DNA of 64,000 nucleotides from Aplidium turbinatum (taxonomy: Eukaryota > Chordata > Ascidiacea > Aplousobranchia > Polyclinidae), in NCBI GenBank assembly GCA_918807975.1, contig OU964918.1, positions 49,522,477-49,586,476 of the forward strand, read 5' to 3'. The number at the start of each line of letters is the position of its first letter. Within the stretch, counting starts at the first letter, position 1. A program made the translations under genes and the position numbers. This document shows positions 1 to 11,300 of this stretch, in pieces. The notes beneath the pieces were generated by a model. The model ran no database searches. It was not told the origin of the DNA and was given only the letters and a program-made list of their open reading frames with translations.

Positions 1-347
1 AAAAAAAAATTCGGGACCACCCTACTAGCTAATCAACTAGATGAATGCCAACCAAGAGAACAAGCTGGATTTAGAAGTGGCTACTCCACCATAGATCATC
101 TACAAACAATCAACCAAATAATCGAAAAAACAAATGAATACAACTTGTCTCTCTGCCTTGCCTTTGTTAACTACAGTAAAGCGTTTGATGCAGTACAGAT
201 CCCTGCAGTGCTACACAGTAGCGCACCCAGAAAAAAAGTTTGGGGGGGGCTAATTCAGAAATGTCGGCCGAGTGATTTGCAACAATAGTGACAGAGACAA
301 TAGGCCAATACCCATCCCTTTGATTAATATTTAAAGGCACTCACAGG

Positions 348-838
348 TAGTGGCGTAGCCAGGAGTTTTGAAAGGGGAGGTTTTGACGGCCGGCGGGCAA
401 AGCGCAACGGCGTATTTTCCAAAGACGACACCCAGCGGCGGAAGGCCTGGAAAGCCTCCCGCAGAAAATTTTGAAAAATTACTTTAAATTTGGTGCATTC
501 CGAGACCTTTTCAACAAAAATGTGAGTATGAATATTCCTGTAAAATGGTGCTGTCTGGTGGCATAGCAAAAGGATAAGATCCTGTTTTCTTCGGCATTTC
601 TCCGAAATAAAGCTAAGTCTCTATGTTTTCTTGTTGCTAATTCCTGGCTGAGATATGTGAATGTTTGGTATTGGCAAAACTCGCTTTTTTAATGCAGTTT
701 CGCTTAAAATTAGGCAAACTTTGTTTTCAATAGATAAAAAAGTTGAAAGCATCATTCTCAATATCGTGACCTAACACGCGTGCCAAAGGGAGGGTGGGTG
801 GTGTTGAAACCCCCAACACCCCCTTGGCTACGCCACTG
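348..838. mobile_element. hAT MITE nested inside the 216-1854 element
   Basis: The left end TAGTGGCGTAGCCAGG pairs with the right end CCTTGGCTACGCCACTG, giving terminal inverted repeats of about 16 bp. The 8-bp duplication is CTCACAGG (340-347) and CTCACAGC (839-846), with 7 of 8 bases identical. The AGTGGCGTAGCCA end is a common hAT terminus. The interior (about 440-515) resembles the right interior of the large hAT at 34320-34420, both containing a TTTGGTGCATT-like stretch, so the two may share a family. No transposase is present. Confidence 0.85.
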
Positions 839-1115
839 CTCACAGCCCACAACCCACCGGTTGCCGATACATCAGGATTCGTTCTCTCAATGAGATTAGA
901 AGTTGGCCTAGTGAACCCCATGCTACTAGCAGCATCAGCTTCTTCATCCCTACGTCCACTCTTGCAATCTTCTATAGATCTCGACGTTTTCGTCACGTAT
1001 GACAAAATAGAATTAGCTTTCCGTTTGCCAACACAAATAAGTGCGAAAACAACAACTAGCACGAAAACAGTTTGAAACAAAACACTAATTTTGTAAACAG
1101 TAGGCTATATTTGAT

Positions 1116-1760
1116 GTGAACGTTTTTTCTACTTACAAAACATTCAAATTTGGTTCGTATTTTCAACTAAAGCCCCAGACGCCTTCGTCTCTCTGCTCAA
1201 ACGTCGTATACAGTTTTACATGTCCGCGTGATTTGGCATTGACGTACGGTACATCGGTATGTATGTCCGAGACATTTGACCACGAGAGTACAGGAGCAAC
1301 CGAACTTTAGGGAGTTAAAGAAAAGTGCCATTAAAGACCATATCATGGAGTGTTCTTTTTGCTCTGATCGAAAATCCTCTGTCGACTCATTTAAAATTTT
1401 ACGCGAAGACAAATCCCAATTTGACACCAAAATTTACGAAGCACTATGTTAAAAACAAACAATCATTTGCTGGAGGCGAGACCATTCTCTTCAACATTTA
1501 CTTGATGTATCACCTTCCCTGTGGAGCAAATTTTTGTCGTAGTTATTTATGTAGTTGCCTTTTCCTAATGTAATTTTAGCTTCAAGAAGTCGAAATTTAC
1601 TGCATTTTTATAAATATTTTCAGATTCCTGATGAGGTCTTAAGTTAAACCGAAAACGTTCAACTGTTAAAAATATTTGTCAGTTAAATATGCAAAATATA
1701 TTGTTGTAATGCTCAGCCCTGCTGTATTGTTGTGTCTTATTCATAACTAACCTGTAAGCA
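1116..1760 (+). mobile_element. Penelope-like element fragment (GIY-YIG endonuclease region)
   Basis: Translation from about 1150 shows SNVVYSFTCPR, a YGTS segment and then, after a frame change, KSAIKDHIMECSFC and SQFDTKIYEAL. This order (cysteine-bearing GIY-YIG core, then an HI..C motif, then F..K..EAL) is that of the C-terminal GIY-YIG endonuclease of Penelope-like retroelements. The following 3' region (1630-1690) has a CCTGATGAGG...CCGAAAACGTT stretch of the kind I associate with their 3' ends. It is a decayed fragment carried inside the hAT-like element. Confidence 0.55.
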
Positions 1761-2769
1761 AAATGTATACATGAGGAGCATACAAAAACTTTATATTAGT
1801 GGCGGGTTTGGGGGGGGCTTGAGCCCCCTTAGCCCCATGCTGGGTGCGCTACAGGTGCTACAAGCCATCACAAACCAAGCAATTGACCAGACATATATCA
1901 ATATCCTTCAACACATCTATCAAAATTGCTTTTCCTTCATCAGACTACACAAAGACTCAGCCAAATTTCAACTTAAACGAGGTGTTAGGCAAGGAGACAC
2001 CATCTCTCCTAAGCTTTTCACAGCATGCTTAGAAGAAATTTTCAAAAATTTAAACTGGGAAGAAAAAGATATCAAAGTAGTTGGCGAATACCTATCCAAT
2101 CTCAGGTTTGCTGATGACATCATTTTGATATCTTTAACACCCAATGAACTCCAAACAATGTTGACTGAACTCGACGAGACAAGCAAAGAGGTCGGTCTCA
2201 ACATGAATTTGACTAAAACACAAATTATGTTCAATCACCATGTCAAAGGAAACCAAAACATTACATTAGATGGATCCAATCTCCAAAACGTAAACAAATA
2301 TACATATCTTGGCCAAATAGTAACCACATCACCTGATAAAGAAGAAGAAATTATAAGAAGAGTTACACTTGGTTGGCAGGCATTTGGAAGAGCGAGCTCA
2401 ATATTTAAAAGTAAATTACTGATCTCAATGAAACGAAAAGTATATAATCAATGCATTCTCCCAACAATGACATACAAAGCAGAAACATGGAACTTAACGA
2501 AAGCACTAACACTCAAACTACGCACTGCACAAAGATCACATGAAAAAGTACTCTTAGGCATTACATGGAAAGACAGAAAACCAGCCAAATGGATACGACA
2601 ACAAACACAAATCAAAGATATCATTCAAACAAAACAAAGTTTTAAGTGGAATTGGGCAGGACATATCATGCGAACAACTGACAACAGATGGACAAGAAGA
2701 GCTACTGACTGGACACCGCTTGACAATGAACGCAAAAGAGGGAATGTATATATAATCTTTTTAGATTAA

Positions 2770-3835
2770 AACTTTTTACAGTTGAAAAACTATATTGTAG
2801 CCAAATAATAAATGCAAAATATTATGAAAAACAGACCTTATCAAATACTATCAAAACAAAATTTGTAAAATAATTCCAGATTCTAAAGAAGCCACCTTTA
2901 CAGCTGGTGAAAGCTTCATTAACAATTTAATTTTCTGCACACATTCCATCATTTGGTTGCTAATAAGCTAATTAATTGCATCTCTTACAATTCTCTGGAA
3001 TCAGGAAATTGAAACAAAAGTTTAGAGACATTATTGTCTTGACTTAGCACTCACTTGAAGAACTTACCTTCGAATAGCAGTGCGAAGTTCCAAATCGTTT
3101 ACAGAAAAGTTTTAGCATTCTTATGTTTAAAAGTAGGCTACAATTCAAAACTAATAAACCTAGACTAGCTTGATTTAATGAGTGAAATCAGGCAGCTGCC
3201 TGTAAGTATAAACATGAATACAGTGAGTGAAACAAATACACGTTTAAAATAAAAACAAACTGAACTGTTTCCTTCGTTGTTCCTTCAATTCAAAGCTTCA
3301 ACCTTGATCGCATGTCATACGGTTTTGATTAAGGGACATTCCCTTGGATTAATTCCGTAAACGAGTAAGTTTCCGTTAAATACAATAATAATTTTTAATA
3401 GATTTGTGCTGTAGTTTTATCATAAAATACAGTACATAAGTTACTCTGCATGGTTTATAATTTTAATTTTCTGACAATATCAAGTGTATTTCAGACATAC
3501 AAAAGTTTATCAAATGTATTTGTTACAAAAACATTTAAATTATAAATGTTTAGTCTGGTCGTCGCGATGGGAAACAAGCGCAAGCGGATAAGCTTCTTTT
3601 TGCAAATTTAGCGGTTGTTGACTCCGCGATTCACTGATATCAGTCTCAACTCTCAATTCTTAAAGCATCGAGCTTTCTGTTCTCGAGTTTAGAAGTTAAG
3701 CAAGCAGCAGACGAGCTTACTGTTTTTGTCTTGTTGTGGCGCAGATGGCTTATAATTATATATCACTATTGAACAGTATAGAAAAAAAAAACAGTGTATG
3801 AACGCTCAGAAGCAAATACCTGAGGTACAATACAG
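2770..3835. other. AT-rich spacer, nothing recognised
   Basis: There is no ORF with family resemblance, no clear terminal repeats and no RNA gene. The stretch at about 3550-3740 is less AT-rich than its surroundings but codes for nothing I recognise. Confidence 0.4.
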
Positions 3836-3990
3836 TCAAGTCAATTTATTTGTTTCAATCCCTCCTTATGACAAGTAAGTTAATACAATTGTCAAAACAA
3901 TACATTGTATAAACGTAGGTTACCAACGGCACAATCATAATGATAATAAAAGACCATAAGCAGTTGACAAGCCAGCCACCACCCCGTAAC
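3836..3990 (-). repeat. 3' tail of a LINE, reverse orientation
   Basis: Read on the minus strand, this stretch ends AAATAAATTGACTTGACTG. That is the short, imperfectly repeated, AT-rich tail seen at the 3' ends of CR1/L2-like and related LINEs. No coding part is attached, so this is a weak family call. Confidence 0.4.
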
Positions 3991-4045
3991 AAATAAATCT
4001 ACACATTCATAGGCTACACACTACCGATAGTAATGGCTATATCTT

Positions 4046-4146
4046 GTCTTCGCATCAACGCTAACAGTGATATTTTAAAGGACCAATGTGTCCAATCCTG
4101 CACTCATTAATCATTTAAGATCTCACTGTTAGCATTGATGCGAAGA
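4046..4146. repeat. Inverted repeat, arms about 25 bp
   Basis: The left arm, GTCTTCGCATCAACGCTAAC followed by AGTGA (4046-4070), pairs with the right arm at 4122-4146. There is one mismatch, around a loop of about 50 bp. Weaker pairing extends outward through TAATGGCTAT and ATAACCATTA. This is probably a small MITE or foldback. No target duplication was found. Confidence 0.6.
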
Positions 4147-4893
4147 CCATCATCCTCGAGATGATGGATAACCATTACCGGTACCTGTTATAGGTACGGT
4201 AAAGATACTACTTTACTAAAAGGGATCAACCACTAACATTGAGAGTAAGCTGTTGTTGGTTTGAATCCTTGGACTAAGAAAGCCAAACCAAACACCAGCT
4301 CTGTTATGTAATAGTGGATTAGAACAATGCTCTGCATCTTTTGTGCCACTGAATCGTACAGTACAAGATGTATATACCAGAGTATAATTATACAATGAAA
4401 ACATGCATTTTGAAGCACTTGCAATTTGAGTTCACAAACTATTGAACAACTTCTTGATGTGTTTTCAATAATCACCACAAATTCTCAGTCAGAAGGTCTT
4501 CATGAATTTGTTCATTTTTTTTGTTTTTCCACTTGAAATTTGGAAACTATCTTCAAATGCATTGTGCAAGTGCATAACCCAAATAATGGAACCATTTTTG
4601 CTTAATTTTTCTGCTTGTTTGCAACACCACGTGTTTATCCAACTGAGCTATCAGAACAAATGCTTTTACTATTGGCACAGAACAATAATCGAAATGGGTC
4701 AAAATTCATATGTTGCTGGTGCTGAAATGTCAAAGCTTAAAATGCCCTTGCTGCTGAATGAAAAACTTTTTTGAAATATGTTCTGCTTGATATGTTTTGA
4801 ATAGGTTAAGTGTTGTGATTTTACGATGAAGAACTATAATATAGAAAAAATTATCATTTGCTGTAAGCACTTTAAGTTCAATAGGTTGTAGTC

Positions 4894-4995
4894 CTATGGA
4901 GGGGCGCAGGCACTTCTCTCTAGAGCAGCTTTTCTTATCCAATTGAGAACATTGTCCATCCACTTTGTTTTTCTTTCAGGTTTGCCTTTTCCACA
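4894..4995 (-). mobile_element. LINE C-terminal fragment
   Basis: The minus strand encodes GKGKPERKTKWMDNVLNWIRK, which fits the conserved post-RT motif of RTE-like LINEs (GRP..RW.DN...). It stops shortly afterwards (ACAPP then stop). It is a short fossil that lies upstream of CDC16. Confidence 0.5.
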
Positions 4996-5087
4996 AACCT
5001 TTTCTTCGATAGTAGCTAAAACCAAACTAAAGCACTTTAAGTTGCATATATTCATGTAACAAATGGTTTTCTTCATTTTTTTTAAAC

Positions 5088-5160
5088 CGATCGAGGAGTC
5101 TGACGCCCGTGCGAGCCGCGGGGAAGACGCGAAACCCGCGGGCGCAGCGATAGCACTTAT
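5088..5160. other. GC-rich island upstream of CDC16
   Basis: About 70 bp of strongly GC- and CpG-rich sequence (GCCCGTGCGAGCCGCGGGG and AACCCGCGGGCGCAGCG) sits in AT-rich DNA about 220-290 bp before the CDC16 start codon. It could be a core promoter or CpG element, or the edge of a transposon. The sequence does not decide between these. Confidence 0.3.
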
Positions 5161-5374
5161 GTTTACTACTATTTTGTTATATTTAATCAAGCTGAACAAA
5201 GTAACCGGAGAAACATGTTGGCAATGAATTATTTGAACATGAACTGTGCTCATACCAGCTTTGCATTTTATCAAAATTTTGTGGGTTTGCTATGCAGCTT
5301 ATCTTTGTTAGGCTGCTTGCTGTGATTTAAACTTGAAAAGTATTTTTTCTTGATTATCTTGACTTGGTACCAAG

Positions 5375-8300
5375 ATGAAAACAACTGGGGATGCAGAATT
5401 AAATAAAGATCTTCTCACAAAATTGCAAACTGTTTCTAAAGATTATGCTGACAAGGTTAGTTAAAAATTCATTTGTGGTGGTTATTTTTACCATAGGCAT
5501 GACATTGTTTTTTTGCTTTTACCATAGCTATAAAATTGGTTTTAATAAGCTCTTATGTAACTTCTTGTTTCTGTGCCAAGTAAGACTATTGACCTAAAGT
5601 AAGATTATTCATCTCTAATGTCTGAGAGTGAGATGCAGTAAGACTTTAGTAGGCCTAATTGAACATAGCTTGGAAGCATTTTTACTAAATTTTGATTCAA
5701 ATTTGAAGTGGGCCATTTTATAGCAATGCTTTTTGCTGCTTCCAGTTGTCTTTTGTGCCGCATTGCAAGCTGTACTTCATGCCCAATGAGCACCAACTAA
5801 AGCATTATTATTGCATTCTACATTTTGTAAATGCAGATTGTTTCTATGCTTTTCTTGGTATATATAATACTGATTTTTAAAACAGAATTTTATCAATCAG
5901 CATTTTTGAAGGTTTGGTTTTGCCATTTTTTCCATTGTTGGTGCCGAGTTCATGCCTTTTCATGTTCAGTTTCTCTTTCAGCTCATGCATGCATGCACAA
6001 TTTTACATTTCACCAAAAAGTATGTTTGAGCACATGATATCATTCTTAAATGACGTACGGTGACCATAGCAGTCTTCGAGATTTATGATAGCATACAAAA
6101 ATTGCAAGAATAGCTATATTGTATTAGCGACGCATAAAAAATTTGTTTTGGTTTTATATATGAAGACTGTGGCACCGCATTTGTAAATCGTTTTTTTTTT
6201 TTTTAATAACTTTTGATGACATTATTGTTTATATTTCAGCATCACTACAAGTCTGCATTATTTTGGGCAGACAAGGCCGCTTCACTGTCACAATGCAAGT
6301 ATTTTGTATCATATATGTCGTATTGTTTATACTTTCAACTTACAAGATATGCTTTATGTCACATAAATTTCATTGTATGATTTTGCTAATGTTATAACAA
6401 TGTTAGTCAATCATGTAAATTAAGAGTTAAGCTATTATGTATATGGCTCATGGCTCATGTCACCTTCACGCGGTCCCCCCTGTAAGTAGCATTATAAAAA
6501 TGCGAAACGAAGACTGTCAAAACCGAACCTCGACCCGGAGCGCTCAGCACAAGACCCCACGAGAACCGCTCTTTTCAGAGCGCGGCAGTCCCACTGTCGA
6601 CAAGTACCGTCGTCCCACCATCTTACAGCTGAACGCTGAGGGCATCACATCCAGCAAGATTGATGTGATCGAGCAGCTCGCTCATAAGAACCGAGCTCTT
6701 GTCATCCTCCTCCAGGAGACCCACTGCACTTCTGCAGACAAGCTAGTAATTCCACACTATTCACTAGCTGGGTCAACCCAAAGCAGGAAACATGGCCTCG
6801 CCACGTTCGTCCATGAGAGCTTGAACTGGACGCTTGCAAACTCCTCAGTCAATGAAGAAATAGAATGGGTTTGTGTGAGCATTGAAAATTACAACATCAT
6901 CAATGTATACAAGCCACCATCCTCACGCCTGAACCCATCATCTATACCCGCATTCCCCTCACCCAGTATCTATGCTGGTGACTTTAACTGCCAGCACACC
7001 GACTGGGGTTACAAATACATCAACAGCGACGGAGAAAGCCTGGCTACTTGGGCTGCGAACAACAACCTCGCCCTCCTCTACAACCCAAAAGATCCAGCCA
7101 GCTTCTGGTCCGGACGCTGGGGAACGGGCACCAACCCTGACCTGGCCTTTGCAAGCATGGACACAGACAGCTCTCTTCCTGATAGACGTGTGCTGGAGAA
7201 GTTCCCACGTTCCCAACACCGACCTTCGCTCATCACTGCTCCTAAGCTTGTCTCTCCCATCCCAAGTGCCCCAGTGAAGCGATGGAACTTTAGAAAGGCC
7301 AATTGGAATCGCTACAGCCTCATAACCAATCAAAATGTGGCGGAACTACCATCACCTTCTACCGCCAATGTGGATGAGGCCTACCAAGACTTCTGCCGTG
7401 CTATCAAATCCGCAGCTAAACAAGCTATCCCTCGCGGCCGCCGAAAGAACTACACGCCGTGCTGGGATTCAGAGTGCGAAAATTTATACCGCTCTTATGT
7501 TCGTGCCTCACCAGGTGCTGCCTCTACCTCAGCCGCAACAAAACTGCTCGATCGGCTAGACTCAAGGAGGCTTGAGAGATGGAAAAACACCGTCAACACT
7601 ATCGACTTTACACACTCTAGCCGGATAGCATGGAGTACTGTCAATAACCTTACAGGTCGTTCAGCACGCCCCTCCCGCCAATGCCCCGTTACTGCCAATA
7701 ACATCGCATCAGAACTGGTGAAAAATGGGACCTACAAAATAGGCGATCGCAAGTTCTCCAAACTTGTAAAGAGGGAAACGTCTGATCTCTGGAAAATCCC
7801 AACACCAGACGAGGAAAGCATCTCTGATGAGTTTACGTCGGATGAGTTCACCGCTGCCCTACAATCTACTAAGACCCGTAAGGCCCCTGGTCCCGATAAC
7901 ATCTGCCCCGAACTTGTACTCCATGCTGGCACCGCCATGAAGTCTTGGCTGCGAAAATTCCTGTCTTCCTGCTTATGCCAACTCAAGATCCCCAAAATTT
8001 GGAGACGAGCCAAAGTAGTCGCGATCCCTAAGCCTCATAAGCCACAAGAGGATCCGAAGAGCTATCGACCTATATCTCTTCTCTGCATCCCTTTTAAAAT
8101 CTTCGAACGTCTTATCTACACTCGAGTCGAACCAATTATAGACCCACTCTTGCCCCGGGAGCAAGCTGGTTTTCGACAGGGAAGATCTACTGTGGACCAA
8201 GTCACTCTCTTGACTCAAGACATCGAAGACTGCTTTGAGGCAAAGAAGAAGGCTGGTGCTGTGTTTCTCGACCTCACAGCTGCATACGACACTGTATGGC

Positions 8301-11300
8301 ACCAAGGCCTCACCTGCAAACTGCTCCGCCTGCTCCCGGACAGGCACATGGTCCGCATGATCATGGAGCTCGTTTACAACAGAAGCTTTACTCTCACCAC
8401 CGGAAGTGGTAAACCAAGCAGGTTACGACGCCTTAAAAATGGCGTCCCTCAGGGATCTGTCCTGGCCCCCCTTCTGTTTAACATCTACACCCACGACTTG
8501 CCAATCACGGTATCCGCAAAGTATGCCTATGCCGATGATTTGGCCATTCTACACTTGTCGAATCATTGGGAAACATTAGAAGGGACTCTAAACCAGGACA
8601 TGTCGACACTTTCGGCATACCTCCAGAGATGGAGACTGAAGCTCAGCGAAACCAAAACAGTGACGACAGCCTTCCACTTAAACAACCGGGAAGCAAAGCG
8701 TGAGCTCAAGATCAGCACCAATGGAAAAACCCTGCCCTTCTGCCCAAACCCTAAATATCTAGGGGTAGTCCTGGACAGGTCGCTCACTTACCGTCAACAT
8801 TTGGAGTCACTACGCAAAAAGATCTCAACACGCACAGCTTTGCTAAGGCGTCTGGCCGGCTCTGGCTGGGGAGCCGGAGTTGATACCCTGCGCATTGCCA
8901 CCATCGCGCTAGTTCACGCTCCAGCAGAATACTGTGCACCTGTCTGGAGCCGCAGTGCCCACTGCCATCAAATCGACACTGCCATAAACGACGCCCTGCG
9001 TATCGTGACAGGATGCCTGCGACCTACACCATCGGAAAATCTCCCTGTCCTTGCAGGCATCCAACCAGCTGAGCTTCGTCGTGAAGAAGCCATCCTGTCT
9101 CTCTCTCGTCGAGCTACGAACCCCAACCACTTACTCTACTCAAGTCTCTACGAGTCTGTGAACGAGAAACCTCGGCGACTGAAATCGAGACACCCATTTG
9201 TACGTGCCGCACAACTCCTGATGAAAAGTGCTGAAGACCAATCCATCAGTGCGGCAACCTGGGCGGACCACCAATGGAGCTCGGAGTGGAAGAAGAACTC
9301 CTCAAGACTCCAAAGTTTCATCTCCGACACCAGCCACCATCCAACCGGAATGCATTTGCCCAGGAAGGCCTGGGTGCGGCTCAACCGCCTTCGTACTGGC
9401 GTCGGACTATTTCGCTTCAACATGCACAAATGGGGGATGGCTCCATCCACGATCTGTGAGTGTGGCATGGAGGAACAAACCGCAGACCACACCATCTGTA
9501 ACTGCGCCATCTACCATGCGCCAAATGGTGTGCGTGGACTGCGTGAACTGGATGACGAATCAATTCAATGGCTGCTCGACACCTGCCCAAACATTTAAAC
9601 CGCGTCGCCGCCACTGCCCAAGGGTGGTAAAAGGCAGAGCCCCTCGACCCTTGAAGTGGCGAAGAACAAGGTTCAAACGAAGAAGAAGAAGATGGCTTGA
9701 TATAGCTTTATTATGCTGTACCGTATAACAAAAGTGATACATAATACTGACCAATACCTAAACTATTCTAAGTTAATATGATATGTAAATTTGCTTTTGT
9801 TCAAAATTTTTCGTATGTTTTTCCCACTTTCATTGTTTACAGTTTTATCTTGTAATATTCATTCAAACCTTTAGACCAGACATGTGATGTCTATCATCTT
9901 GCACAATGTATGTATCACTGTCAGCAATATGAACGTGCTGCTCTACTGATTACCAAGCGACAACTGCACCTCAAACACAATGCTTTCAGGTAAGTTAAGA
10001 AACTACAAATGTGCGATATCTGTGCAGCGATTCAAGAGAATCTTCAGTTCAGCAGTTACTGTAACCTTTATCTATTGGTGGACGCAAGAAATTAGCACAA
10101 TTTACGCTTTTCAATTGTAAAGTAGTTGTAATTGCCAATGTTCGATTAAACATCCTCAAAAAGTGATTTCTTGTTTCGGAAGTCATTGAATATATATATC
10201 CTTTGATTTGTTAATGACATTAATAAAATTGAGTTGTTTGCTTTGATAAAAATTCAAGAAATACATTTGTGCTAGCTTGCTATATAAGCTCATGTAATCA
10301 ATAAGTATATATAAAATTTTGATTTAGACTGGAACTTTGCGCTGTAGCTTACTATACTATGCTTTACTATTATTTTTTTTATCTCATGGTTAAAAATTAT
10401 GAGATAAACAGTTTAAAAAAGTTTCAATAGAAAATTGTTTCAACTGTCACAAGAAGGTTGCTCTGTAAAGGTGAATTCCGTTGTTGTATTTAACAGATAC
10501 TTGGCTGCTAAATGTTATACCGAAGGAAAGCAATGGCAACAGGCACTTGACTTACTAGAAGGGCTATCACAAGACGGCAGCAACAATCTATCGAAAAAGC
10601 TCATTGAAGCGGAACCTGTTGATGGGATTCCAGATGACAAGGTTGTCCGTTTGAAAATTTTGTTTTGCACATTCCAAGGTCTTTCACCTGTAGAAACTGC
10701 ACGTGAAGTTTGAGAATCAGTTTATTCGGCTTAGCTCTCACTTCTACCCTCAACTCAAGATTTGCTTGTCATTGATCAGATTTCCACAGCAGTTTAAAAA
10801 TAGTTTGGTTTAGTGATTCAAATGTTACAGAACTTGGGTGTGAAGTATTATTTCGTGCTACACGTGCAATAACATTTCAAAATCCATGTTGTATGTCATT
10901 GTCGTTTAGTGCTTTTGTAATTGTAAATCTTTTGGCTGTTTTTAAAGGATATGGTCGCATCATTGCATTTGCTGAAGGGAGATGTTTGTGAAGCAATGGA
11001 CGTGAGAGAAGTTGCTGCTGAATGCTACAAGGTGCTATGTATGACTAGGCCACTCTTTGGCAATGAGCCGACATTATCCTGTGTGGTTTTCAACCCATGC
11101 ATGCACTTAAACATAAAACACTTTCTCCATGCGAAAAAAAATAGTTTTTTTGTGGAAATTAAGTTAAAAGAGCTGTTCTTCCTTAATTTTGTTTTTTTTC
11201 TCTGATCAATGGTTAACAATCGCTCAAGCACTGTCCGAACCATTATGTGGAGAATTGGCTGGAAACCTCCAGGCCTTTGAACATTGCCTAACTGAAGCAA

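Larger units (their letters stand above)
216..1854. mobile_element. hAT-like non-autonomous DNA transposon inserted in the RTE LINE
   Basis: The ends are CAGTAGCGCACCCAG on the left and CTGGGTGCGCTACAG on the right, so the 15-bp terminal inverted repeats differ at one base. They are flanked by a perfect 8-bp duplication, GTGCTACA, at 208-215 and 1855-1862. An 8-bp duplication with CAG...CTG ends is the hAT signature. No hAT transposase is visible inside. The interior is a mosaic: a nested hAT MITE (348-838), a short ORF with a hydrophobic N-terminus on - (from 1080), and a GIY-YIG/Penelope-like fragment (about 1116-1750). Confidence 0.85.
1..2769 (+). mobile_element. RTE-type LINE reverse transcriptase remnant, split by a DNA transposon
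   Basis: Two blocks of one reverse transcriptase lie at 1-215 and 1863-2769. The left block reads EQAGFRSGYSTIDHLQ and then YSKAFDAV (RT fingers and first catalytic region). The right block continues QAITNQAID, then VRQGDTISPKLFTACLEE, then the catalytic FADDIILIS, then the thumb (YLGQIVTT) and the post-RT region (WAGHIMR). VRQGD and FADD are typical of RTE-clade LINEs, though I assign the clade from memory. Removing the element at 216-1854 with one copy of its 8-bp duplication rejoins the frame exactly (VL then QAIT), so the LINE was already present when the DNA transposon landed. The endonuclease is outside the window, and the C-terminus breaks off near 2745 without the usual GRP..RW motif. 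Confidence 0.85.

Noticed and set aside
9228-9728. 166-codon ORF overlapping the end of the LINE, plus several minus-strand ORFs of 70-124 codons inside 6959-9510
   Set aside because: They are out-of-frame shadows of the G+C-rich LINE reading frame and have no family resemblance.
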